From NCBI RefSeq assembly GCF_004216665.1, contig NZ_SGWY01000002.1:224685-288684 (forward strand): a stretch of 64,000 nucleotides of DNA. Reading direction: 5' to 3'. This document shows, piece after piece, positions 51,703-59,318 of the stretch. The DNA comes from Agromyces ramosus (GTDB lineage: Bacteria > Actinomycetota > Actinomycetes > Actinomycetales > Microbacteriaceae). The notes under the pieces are model-generated. The model was not told the origin of the DNA, ran no database searches, and saw only the letters and a program-made list of their open reading frames with translations. The position numbers and the translations under genes were made by a program. Each line of letters begins with the position of its first letter. The first letter of the stretch is position 1.

Positions 51703-51737
51703 CTTTAGTTGATTTCCGACTAAAGAGCGCATAGAAT
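51703..51737 (+). promoter_or_regulatory. Putative ROK operator 2 with MFS-operon promoter
   Basis: The perfect palindrome CTTTAGT-N9-ACTAAAG (51703-51725) overlaps a -35 box TTGATT (51709-51714). A -10 box TAGAAT (51732-51737) follows with exactly 17 bp spacing. The leader to the MFS start codon is about 95 nt. The palindrome has the same length and plan as the one at 49826. Confidence 0.75.
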
Positions 51738-51839
51738 CGACCCTGACGTTGGGATCCCACGGGATCCGATCCTCGCGGTGACGATGCGGCGAGGGCACAA
51801 CCTGTCGCGTCGACGGCCCGATCGTTCGGGTATTCACGA

Positions 51840-53339
51840 ATGTCGCTCTCTCCGCTCAGGCTCCGCCTCCTCGTCACCTCGCTGCTCACCGTCTCGTTCC
51901 TCGGCGCGCTCGACCACACCATCGTCGCCACCTCGCTCGCCACGGTCGCCGGCGACCTCGGCGCGCTCCAGCACATGGCCTGGGTCGTCGTCGGCTACAC
52001 CCTCGCGAGCACCGTGCTCCTGCCCGTGCTCGGGAAGCTCGGCGACCTCATCGGGCCGCGCCTCGTGTTCCTGACGTCGCTCGTCGTGTTCCTCGCGGCA
52101 TCCGTCGCCTGCGGGTTCGCCCAGGACATGACCCAGCTCGTCATCGCCAGGGTCGCCCAGGGCATGAGCGCCGCCGGCATCCAGCTCATGTCGCAGACGA
52201 TCATCGCCCACGTGACCACCCCTCGTGAGCGCCCGAAGTACCTGGGCATCATCGGCGCCGCGTTCCCGGCCGCGATCCTCATCGGCCCGGTGCTCGGCGG
52301 GCTCATCACCGACTACTGGGGCTGGCCGTGGGTGTTCTGGATCAACATCCCGTTCGGCCTCGCCGCGCTCGGCCTCGCCGTCTTCGCGGTGCCGCACGTG
52401 GAGGTCGGCATCCGTCGCCGCTTCGACCTCGCCGGCGCGATCACCTTCACGCTCGCCATGGTCGCCCTCGTGCTCGCCGTCACCTGGGTGGGCGATCCGG
52501 CCGCCGCGCTCGCCGCCGTGGTCGCGTTCACGATCGCGGCCATCGGATTCGCCGCGTTCTTCGTGATCGAGTACCGGGTGGCAGAGCCCATCGTGCCCCT
52601 TCGCCTCTTCGCCGACCGCACGATCGCCGCGGGCATCGCCCTCTCGGCGATCATCGGCATCGGCCTCTTCTCGGTCACGGCGTACCTGCCGACGTACTTC
52701 CAGATGGCGTACCGCACGAGCGCCACCGTGTCGGGATTCGTGCCCATCGCGACCGTGTTCGGGATGCTCGTCTCCAACGTCGGCACGGGGTGGCTCGCCA
52801 GCCGCACCGGGCACTACCGGGTCTTCCCGATCATCGGCACGACCCTGGGGGCGGTGGGGCTCTTCACCATGGCGCTGCTGCCGGTGGGGACGCCGCTGTG
52901 GGTGCCGATGGCCGTCATGTTCGGCGTCGGCGTCTGCACCGGGTCGTTCATGAGCCTCGTCGTCGCGGTCGTGCAGGGCGCGGTGCCGCGGAACGAGACG
53001 GGCACGATCACCGCGACCATCAACCTCGTGCGCCAGATGGGTTCCACCGTCGCGACGGCCGTCATCGGCGGCGTGATCGGCGTCGGCGTCGCGTCGCAGC
53101 TTCCCGCCCTCCTCGAGGCCTCGTCGCTCACGCCGCAGCTCGTGCGCGGATCGTCCGACGAGGTGCAGTCGCAGGTGGCGCAGATCTACGGCGACGTGAT
53201 GGCGCCGGTGTTCCTCGCGCTGGCCCTCACGTACGCGGTCGGCATCGTCGCCGCGGTCCTGCTGCCCGCGGGCCGGCTGTCCGACGAGCACGAACCCTCA
53301 CCCGAACCCGAACCCGCATCCGAACCCCTCACCGCGTGA
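51840..53339 (+). CDS. MFS transporter, DHA2 (14-TM) family
   Basis: 499 residues with about 14 membrane helices. The DHA2 motifs FLGALDHTIVATSLATVAGDLG, GKLGDLIGPRLVF and AAFPAAILIGPVLGGLITDYWGWPWVFWINIPFG (motif C region) are clear. The family mainly exports drugs, but in this ROK-controlled operon it is positioned to move the glycoside or its aglycone across the membrane. It starts the run of plus-strand genes leading to GH43. Confidence 0.9.
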   Translation: MSLSPLRLRLLVTSLLTVSFLGALDHTIVATSLATVAGDLGALQHMAWVVVGYTLASTVLLPVLGKLGDLIGPRLVFLTSLVVFLAASVACGFAQDMTQLVIARVAQGMSAAGIQLMSQTIIAHVTTPRERPKYLGIIGAAFPAAILIGPVLGGLITDYWGWPWVFWINIPFGLAALGLAVFAVPHVEVGIRRRFDLAGAITFTLAMVALVLAVTWVGDPAAALAAVVAFTIAAIGFAAFFVIEYRVAEPIVPLRLFADRTIAAGIALSAIIGIGLFSVTAYLPTYFQMAYRTSATVSGFVPIATVFGMLVSNVGTGWLASRTGHYRVFPIIGTTLGAVGLFTMALLPVGTPLWVPMAVMFGVGVCTGSFMSLVVAVVQGAVPRNETGTITATINLVRQMGSTVATAVIGGVIGVGVASQLPALLEASSLTPQLVRGSSDEVQSQVAQIYGDVMAPVFLALALTYAVGIVAAVLLPAGRLSDEHEPSPEPEPASEPLTA

Positions 53340-53359
53340 GCCTCGAACAGGAGAACCCC

Positions 53360-54955
53360 ATGTCGCACCACCCCACGATCGCCGTCGTCGGCAGCGGACC
53401 CATCGGCTCCGCATACGCCCGGCTCCTGCTCGAGGGCATCCCGGATGCCCGTGTCGTCATGTTCGAGGCAGGGCCGCAGCTGACCGGGCGGCCCGGCGAG
53501 AGCGTGCGCAACATCGCCGACCCCGTCGAGAAGGCGCGGGCCAGGGAGCTGTCGCAGGGTCCGCAGGCGGGGGAGTTCCGGGCGTCGCTCGGCATCCCGT
53601 CGGCCACCGTCGTCGAGGGGATGTTCACCGCTCGACAGGGCACGCACCTCCTCGACTTCGGCGGCGAGGGCTCGGCGCACGCGCCGACGTTCCCCGCCGC
53701 GGCCGGCGCGACGAACGTCGGCGGACAGGGTGCGCACTGGACGTGCGCGATCCCACGTCCCGCGTTCAGCGAGAAGGTGGCGTTCATCGCCGACGACGAG
53801 TGGGAGGAGCTCATCGAGACCGCCGAGGGACTGCTGCACGCGCAGAGCGCGGCGTTCGCGGACTCCGCCGTCGGCGGCGGCATCCGCTCGCTGCTCGAGG
53901 AGGAGTTCGCCGGTGAGCTGCCCGACGGCTACGGCCCGAGCACCCTCCCGGTCGCGGGTGATCCGCAGCCCGACGGCACGATGCGCTGGGCTGGGGCCGA
54001 TGTCGTGCTGGGACCGCTCATCGAGCCCGGCAACCCCCTCGCCGAGCGCTTCGAACTGCGCGACCTCACCCTCGTGCGCCGTGTCGAGCACGACGGCGAC
54101 GTCGTCACCGGCGTCACGGTCGAGGACCTGCGCACGCACGAGACGTCGTTCGTGCCCGCCGACCTCGTGGTGGTGGCCGCCGACGCGTTCCGCTCGCCGC
54201 AGCTGCTGTGGGCGTCGGGCATCCGACCGCGCGCGCTCGGCCACTACCTCACCGAACACCCGGTGGTGATCTCCACGGTGGCGCTCGACGCTGAGAAGAT
54301 CAGCCGTTTCGCGACCGAGGAGCAGCTCGACGAGGAGCTCGCCCGCCGTGCGACCACCGCGGCGGACCCGGTGGCCGCCGTGAACCGCATCCCGTTCTCG
54401 GAGCCCGACCACCCGTTCTCGCTGCAGGTGATGTACTCCGAGACGACGCCCTTCCCGATGGAGCCCGGCGCCCCGTACTCCGACAACCGGTGGGGCTACG
54501 TGAACATGGGCTACGGCATGCGCAAGTTCCCGCGCTTCGAGGACGCGGTGACGTTCGACGACGCCGAGCCCGACTACCGCGGCTTCCCGAACATGACGAT
54601 CACCTACGAGCTCACCGAGGCGGAGCTCGCGGAGATCCAGGCCGCCACCGAGCGGCTGCGCCGAGCCGGGAACGCGCTCGGCGTGTTCGTCGCCGAGCCG
54701 CGGCTCATGCCGAACGGCTCGAGCCTGCACTACCAGGGCACGCTCCGCATGGGGGACGCCGACGACGGCACCTCGGTCGCCGATCCGTGGTCGCGCGTCT
54801 GGGGCTACGAGAACCTCGTGGTCGGCGGCAACGCCCTCATCCCCACCGCCACCGCGATGAACCCCACCCTGATGAGCGTCGCGATCGCCGTGCGCGGGGC
54901 GCGCAAGGCCGTCGAGCGCCTGGGCGCCGGCGCCGAGGCATCCGCGGTCGCGTGA
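53360..54955 (+). CDS. GMC-family sugar oxidase, pyranose-2-oxidase / CarA (C-glycoside 3-oxidase)-like
   Basis: 531 residues. FAD motif VVGSGPIGSAYARLLLE (9-25); GGQGAHW (121-127) in the region where pyranose oxidases carry their histidyl-flavin residue; catalytic pair His456 (SSLHYQGTLRMG) and Asn500 (TATAMNPT), spaced 44 residues, as in pyranose 2-oxidase. Soil actinobacteria use FAD-dependent CarA of this family to oxidise C-glycosides at C3 before CarB/CarC cleavage. Here two cleavage-type fusion genes follow directly, so CarA function is the leading hypothesis. GAACAGGAG precedes the ATG. Confidence 0.85.
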   Translation: MSHHPTIAVVGSGPIGSAYARLLLEGIPDARVVMFEAGPQLTGRPGESVRNIADPVEKARARELSQGPQAGEFRASLGIPSATVVEGMFTARQGTHLLDFGGEGSAHAPTFPAAAGATNVGGQGAHWTCAIPRPAFSEKVAFIADDEWEELIETAEGLLHAQSAAFADSAVGGGIRSLLEEEFAGELPDGYGPSTLPVAGDPQPDGTMRWAGADVVLGPLIEPGNPLAERFELRDLTLVRRVEHDGDVVTGVTVEDLRTHETSFVPADLVVVAADAFRSPQLLWASGIRPRALGHYLTEHPVVISTVALDAEKISRFATEEQLDEELARRATTAADPVAAVNRIPFSEPDHPFSLQVMYSETTPFPMEPGAPYSDNRWGYVNMGYGMRKFPRFEDAVTFDDAEPDYRGFPNMTITYELTEAELAEIQAATERLRRAGNALGVFVAEPRLMPNGSSLHYQGTLRMGDADDGTSVADPWSRVWGYENLVVGGNALIPTATAMNPTLMSVAIAVRGARKAVERLGAGAEASAVA

Positions 54956-55022
54956 TCGCGAACCGACGACCACGGTTCCGAGCCGACACCGTTCCGAGTA
55001 GACGAGTAGAGAGGAAGCACCG

Positions 55023-56327
55023 ATGCTTCTCGAGCGAGACCTGATCCAGTCCGTCGGATTCCGCAACGTCCGCGAGGGCGACCGCGTGACCGGGTTCCAG
55101 TTCCGGGTGCGGATGCCGTCGTACCGGGGGATGGCGGCCTCCCTCATCGACGGGATCGCCGTCCGCGTCGACGACCTCGTCGATGTCGGCGCCGACGTGC
55201 CGCGGTGGACCTTCGGCGGCCGCACCTACACCCTGGCCGAGCTCTGGGACGTCGACGGGGTCCGCTGGCCCCTCGAGGAGGCCGCGATCGTGACGGTGCC
55301 GCTCGACGGCGGACTGCCCGACGGCGTGCACGAGGTCTCCATGGAGCTGCGCCTGCGGATGTCGTACATCCCCGAGGAGCACCAGCCGAGCACCTACCGG
55401 GAGACCCGGCACATCACGCTCTCGCCCGAGGGCGACGGCGGGCCGTTCCAATACGGCGTCTCGCTCTACAGCTTCATGACCGACTACGGCACCGTGCTCG
55501 ACCTCGAGACCGCGCTCGCCGCGGTCGCCGACGTCGGCGCCACGGGCGTCGAGATCCTGGGCGAGGGGCATATCGCCGGCTACCCCGAGCCCACCACGGA
55601 GTGGATCGACCGCTGGTTCGCACTGCTGGAGCGGTACGGGCTCGAACCGACGAACTACGGCTCGTGGATCGACACCCGCCTGCACTCCAGCGGACCGAAT
55701 GCCCGAGCGCTCACCGCCGTCGAGGGTGCAGGGATGCTGCAGCGCGACCTGAGGCTCGCGAAGCGGCTCGGATTCCGGTTCGTGCGCCCGAAGATCGGCG
55801 TGGTGTCGAGCGACCTGGTACCCGACCCGATCTGGACGGAGTCCGTCGAGCGGTCGCTCGACCTCGCGGCCGAGCTCGACGTCGTGATCTGCCCCGAGAT
55901 CCACTCGCCCACCCCGATCAAGCACGAGGTGGTCGATGACTACATCCACCTCATCGAGCGCACCGGAACGAAGCACTTCGGGCTCCTGCTCGACACCGGG
56001 ATCTTCCAGGACCGCCCGATCCCGTTGCGCCCGGGCGAGCTGCCCGGCCAGCGCCCCGCGTTCCTCGACGGCATCGCCGTCGACCCCGCCGACATCGCCG
56101 ACATCGCGAAGTACGTGGTCTTCATCCAGGCGAAGTTCCACGACATCGACGATCGGCTCGAGGACCAGCAGATCCCCTGGGAGCCCGTTCTCCGGGCGCT
56201 GAAGCACGCCGGCTACACGGGCTACCTCTCCAGCGAGTACGAGGGGGAGCGGATCCCCTGGCGCTCGATCGAGCAGGTGCGACGGCAGCACTCCCTGATC
56301 CGACGGATCGCCGACGGGCTCGACTGA
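55023..56327 (+). CDS. Fused C-glycoside deglycosidase, beta (CGDB) + alpha (TIM barrel) in one chain (copy 1)
   Basis: 434 residues. Residues 1-135 are a complete CGDB/DUF6379 domain (SVGFRNVREGDRVTGFQFRV, YRGMAASLIDGIAVRVDD, RWPLEEAAIVTVPLDGGLPD, GVHEVSMELRLRMSYIP). Residues 143-434 are an isomerase-type TIM barrel with ligands Glu292, Asp324, Gln369 and Glu405 (CPEIH, LLLDTG, IQAKFHD, SSEYEG). Known C-deglycosidases are hetero-oligomers of two separate proteins; here both are joined by a short linker (about 136-142). GAGAGGAAG precedes the ATG. The fusion is seen directly in an uninterrupted frame; the catalytic role is inferred. Confidence 0.8.
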   Translation: MLLERDLIQSVGFRNVREGDRVTGFQFRVRMPSYRGMAASLIDGIAVRVDDLVDVGADVPRWTFGGRTYTLAELWDVDGVRWPLEEAAIVTVPLDGGLPDGVHEVSMELRLRMSYIPEEHQPSTYRETRHITLSPEGDGGPFQYGVSLYSFMTDYGTVLDLETALAAVADVGATGVEILGEGHIAGYPEPTTEWIDRWFALLERYGLEPTNYGSWIDTRLHSSGPNARALTAVEGAGMLQRDLRLAKRLGFRFVRPKIGVVSSDLVPDPIWTESVERSLDLAAELDVVICPEIHSPTPIKHEVVDDYIHLIERTGTKHFGLLLDTGIFQDRPIPLRPGELPGQRPAFLDGIAVDPADIADIAKYVVFIQAKFHDIDDRLEDQQIPWEPVLRALKHAGYTGYLSSEYEGERIPWRSIEQVRRQHSLIRRIADGLD

Positions 56328-56371
56328 GCCGCGGCATCCGACCTCGACCCATCGCAGACAGGACACGAACC

Positions 56372-57847
56372 ATGCCGAACGGACTCATCGACGACTCCAG
56401 CCTTCGGGCCCACCCCGAGGGGCTGGCGCTCGCGCTCACCCTGCCCTGGTACCGCAGCCTCTGGCTGTCGTCGGTGACGACGCTGCGCCTCACCGTGGAC
56501 GGCCAGCCGGTGGATGCCGAGGACCTCGCCTTCGAGCTCGACGGCGTGCGCTTCACGCTCGACGAGCTGCCCCAGCAGCACGACGTGCTCTGGTACCTGC
56601 AGGCGCACCCGCTGCTCATCGTCGCCCGGCCGCAGCCGGCCGCCCTCGGCGAGACCCACGAGGTCGAGCTGTTCGGCGAACTGCGGCTGCCGTACATGCA
56701 GATCGCGCCGGGTGCCGACGGCGGGCCGGGCGTCTATGTGCCGAACGTCGTGACGCAGTCGCTGACGCTGACGGTGACCGATCGGGATGCCGCGACGCCG
56801 GCATTGGTGACGGAGGTCGCGGCGCCGCCGCCCGCGACCGACGCCGACCCGTTCAAGCTCGGCCTGACCCTCTACTCGGCGAGCGCCGAGTTCCGGGCGG
56901 GATGGTACGACTTCTCCGGCCTCCTCGACCGGGTCGCCGAGCTCGGCATCGGGCCGGGCATCGAGATCGTCGCCTCGCAGGTGCTGCCGACGTATCCCGT
57001 CGTGTCCGACGAGTTCGTGCGCACCTGGCGCGAGGCGTTCGACCGGCACGGATTCGACGCGAGCTCGTTCGGCGCGAACCTCGACATGGGCCGCCGCCGC
57101 GATCGCGACATGACGCCCGACGAGGAGTTCGAGTTCAGCGAGACGCTGTTCCGCGGGGCGGCGAAGCTCGGCTTCCCGCTCGTGCGGATCCAGAGCGCGA
57201 AGCCCGAGCTGCTGCGCCGGCTCCTGCCGGTCGCCGAGGAGCTGGACCTGAAGCTCGCCTACGAGATCCACGCGCCGATGGGGCCGAACGCGCCCGAGAT
57301 CGTGAAGGTGCGCGACGCGTACGCCGAGCTCGATTCGCCCCTGCTCGGCTTCGTGGCCGACTTCTCGGCCACCATGCACAGCATGTCGCCGACCCTGCTG
57401 CGCGCGGTGCGCCGGGCGGGCCTCGACGATGACGCCGTGCAGACGCTGCAGGACATCTGGGCCACCGACGCCCCGATGCGCCAGCGCCAGGAGGAGTTCA
57501 TCGCCTACCTGCGCGGTCGCGACTTCGACCCCGGCCGCCTCGGGTCGTTCGCCCACCTCGCGTTCAACATGCACGGTCACGTCGACCCGCGGGAGTGGGC
57601 CGACATCATGCCGCAGATCCTGCACGTGCACGCGAAGTTCTACGACATCGACGAGCACGGCCAGGAGCCGGCGATCGACTACCCCGAACTCGTGCGCGTC
57701 TTCGTCGAGGGCGGCTATCGAGGCTACTGGTCGAGCGAGTGGGAGGGCCACGCGTTCGCCGAGCTCGGCGAGGTCGACCCGCTGGTGCTCGTGCGCCGCC
57801 AGCACGACCTGATCCGCCGCAGCATGCGCGCGCTGCAGCCGGCGTGA
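56372..57847 (+). CDS. Fused C-glycoside deglycosidase, beta + alpha in one chain (copy 2)
   Basis: 491 residues. The N-terminal CGDB-like domain (about 8-135: LTLPWYRSLWLSSVTTLRLTVDG, DVLWYLQAHPLLIVARP, ELRLPYMQ, VPNVVTQSLTLTV) is closer to the separate beta protein at 47125 than to copy 1. A Pro/Ala/Thr-rich linker (about 137-160) leads to the TIM barrel with Glu298, Asp330, His420 and Glu456 (AYEIHAP, FVADFS, HVHAKFYD, SSEWEGH). The third ligand is His, as in the split alpha protein, against Gln in copy 1. It lies 44 nt after copy 1. Confidence 0.8.
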   Translation: MPNGLIDDSSLRAHPEGLALALTLPWYRSLWLSSVTTLRLTVDGQPVDAEDLAFELDGVRFTLDELPQQHDVLWYLQAHPLLIVARPQPAALGETHEVELFGELRLPYMQIAPGADGGPGVYVPNVVTQSLTLTVTDRDAATPALVTEVAAPPPATDADPFKLGLTLYSASAEFRAGWYDFSGLLDRVAELGIGPGIEIVASQVLPTYPVVSDEFVRTWREAFDRHGFDASSFGANLDMGRRRDRDMTPDEEFEFSETLFRGAAKLGFPLVRIQSAKPELLRRLLPVAEELDLKLAYEIHAPMGPNAPEIVKVRDAYAELDSPLLGFVADFSATMHSMSPTLLRAVRRAGLDDDAVQTLQDIWATDAPMRQRQEEFIAYLRGRDFDPGRLGSFAHLAFNMHGHVDPREWADIMPQILHVHAKFYDIDEHGQEPAIDYPELVRVFVEGGYRGYWSSEWEGHAFAELGEVDPLVLVRRQHDLIRRSMRALQPA

Positions 57848-57877
57848 GCCCGGCACCACGAGACGAGGAGGATCGAC

Positions 57878-58336
57878 ATGACTGCTGAGGCATCCGCCGA
57901 CGAGCTGCGCGCCGCCAACAGGGAAGTGGTCGAGGCGTTCTTCGCATCGAACCTCGCGAAGCCCGAGGAGCGCCTCGCCCTGTGGCATCCCGACGGGGTG
58001 AAGGAGCTGCCGTTCGCGCCGGCCGGGCTGCCGAAGACGCGGTGGGAGGGCAGGGACGAGATCGTCGCGAACACGCTCGCCAACACCGGCATGTTCGCCG
58101 ACTGCGTGCATCGCGACCTCGTGATCCACGCGGCCGAGGACCCCGAGCTCTTCTTCGTGACGAGCCGGATGGTGCCCGAGGCCACGTTCCTCGGCGAGCC
58201 CTACCCGCAGTCGTTCATCCACGTGATCCGCGTGCGCGACGGCAAGGTGATCCTGCAGCAGGAGTACTTCAACAGCGAGATCCTCGCCGAGGCCGAGCGG
58301 ACCGCACGCGCCAAGGGCCGCAGCCCGCAGCAGTAG
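57878..58336 (+). CDS. SnoaL-like / PhzA-type NTF2-fold protein
   Basis: 152 residues. ELRAANREVVEAFFASNLAKPEERLALWHPDGV and SFIHVIRVRDGKVILQQEYFNSEI match SnoaL-like proteins. In this operon it could bind or isomerise the released sugar or aglycone; no catalytic residues can be assigned. GAGGAGG precedes the ATG. Confidence 0.75.
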   Translation: MTAEASADELRAANREVVEAFFASNLAKPEERLALWHPDGVKELPFAPAGLPKTRWEGRDEIVANTLANTGMFADCVHRDLVIHAAEDPELFFVTSRMVPEATFLGEPYPQSFIHVIRVRDGKVILQQEYFNSEILAEAERTARAKGRSPQQ

Positions 58337-58364
58337 GCCACGGGAACGACACGAGAGGAACGTG

Positions 58365-59318
58365 ATGAGCGAGTCCGAAGCCCTCGAAGCGGATGTCGCG
58401 GGCCTACCCGATTTCCGGCGGATGCCGGTTCACGACGCCATCCGATGGCTGGCCGAGCACGGCGAGCCGGCCGACCCGCGACCCGATGTCGACACCGCGT
58501 CGCTCGTGCGGCGGTTTCCGCACCTCGCGGGCGTCGCAACCGTCGACGAGGTTGTCGCCGGACCGCACGGGCCCGTTTCCATCCGGGTGTACCGGGATGC
58601 CGCGGCGGCGGCGACCGGTCCTGCGCTCGTGTGGGTGCACGGCGGCGCGTTCATCGGCGGCAACCTCGACATGCCCGAGTCGAACTGGGTCTCGCGCGAG
58701 CTCGCGGCACGGGGCATCCCGGTGGTCGCCGTCGACTACGCGAAGTGCCTCGGCGAGGTGCACCACCCCGTGCCGTCCGACGACGTGCTCGCCGCATGGC
58801 GCCAGGTGCGGGATGCCGCGGCGACGCTCGTCGGGGTGCCGTCGGAGTCGCTCGCGCTGGGTGGCGCCAGCGCGGGCGCGACCCTCACGTCCGGCGTCGT
58901 GACCCGCCTGCGCGACGCGGGCGAGCCGCTGCCCGCGGGCCTGGTGCTCGTGTACCCGCTGCTCCACCCGAACGGTCCAGCCGCGTCGAACGAGCCCGAT
59001 CCACTCTCGCCGCACGGGCAGCTGGCGCTGAACTACGCCGGCTCGACCGCGGCGCTCGCCGACCCGCAGGTCTTCGCCGGCGTCGGCGACGGGCACGGCT
59101 TCCCGCCTACGCTCATCGTCACCTGCGAGTTCGACGAACTGCGGCCCTCGGGCGAGGCCTTCGCCGCGACGCTCGCCGCCGCCGGTGTGGAGGTCGTGCT
59201 GCACCAGGAGCCGGGCGCGCGGCACGGCCACATCGACGAGCCCTCCGACCCCACCGCGCCGCCGACCATCGCGGCGCTCGCCGACTGGCTGGGCGCGACG
59301 TCCGTTCACGATGACTGA
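58365..59318 (+). CDS. Alpha/beta hydrolase, HSL-type esterase
   Basis: 317 residues. HGGAFIGG (oxyanion hole), GGASAGA (nucleophile Ser), CEFDELRPSGEAF (Asp) and GARHGHID (His) form the hormone-sensitive-lipase-family set. It may remove acyl groups from decorated glycosides. GAGAGGAACG precedes the start; a GTG directly before the ATG is also possible. It overlaps the GH43 gene by 8 nt. Confidence 0.88.
   Translation: MSESEALEADVAGLPDFRRMPVHDAIRWLAEHGEPADPRPDVDTASLVRRFPHLAGVATVDEVVAGPHGPVSIRVYRDAAAAATGPALVWVHGGAFIGGNLDMPESNWVSRELAARGIPVVAVDYAKCLGEVHHPVPSDDVLAAWRQVRDAAATLVGVPSESLALGGASAGATLTSGVVTRLRDAGEPLPAGLVLVYPLLHPNGPAASNEPDPLSPHGQLALNYAGSTAALADPQVFAGVGDGHGFPPTLIVTCEFDELRPSGEAFAATLAAAGVEVVLHQEPGARHGHIDEPSDPTAPPTIAALADWLGATSVHDD

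Noticed and set aside
57982..58539. Overlapping frames around the SnoaL and esterase genes
   Set aside because: They are shadows in other frames, with Arg-rich composition and no ribosome binding sites.
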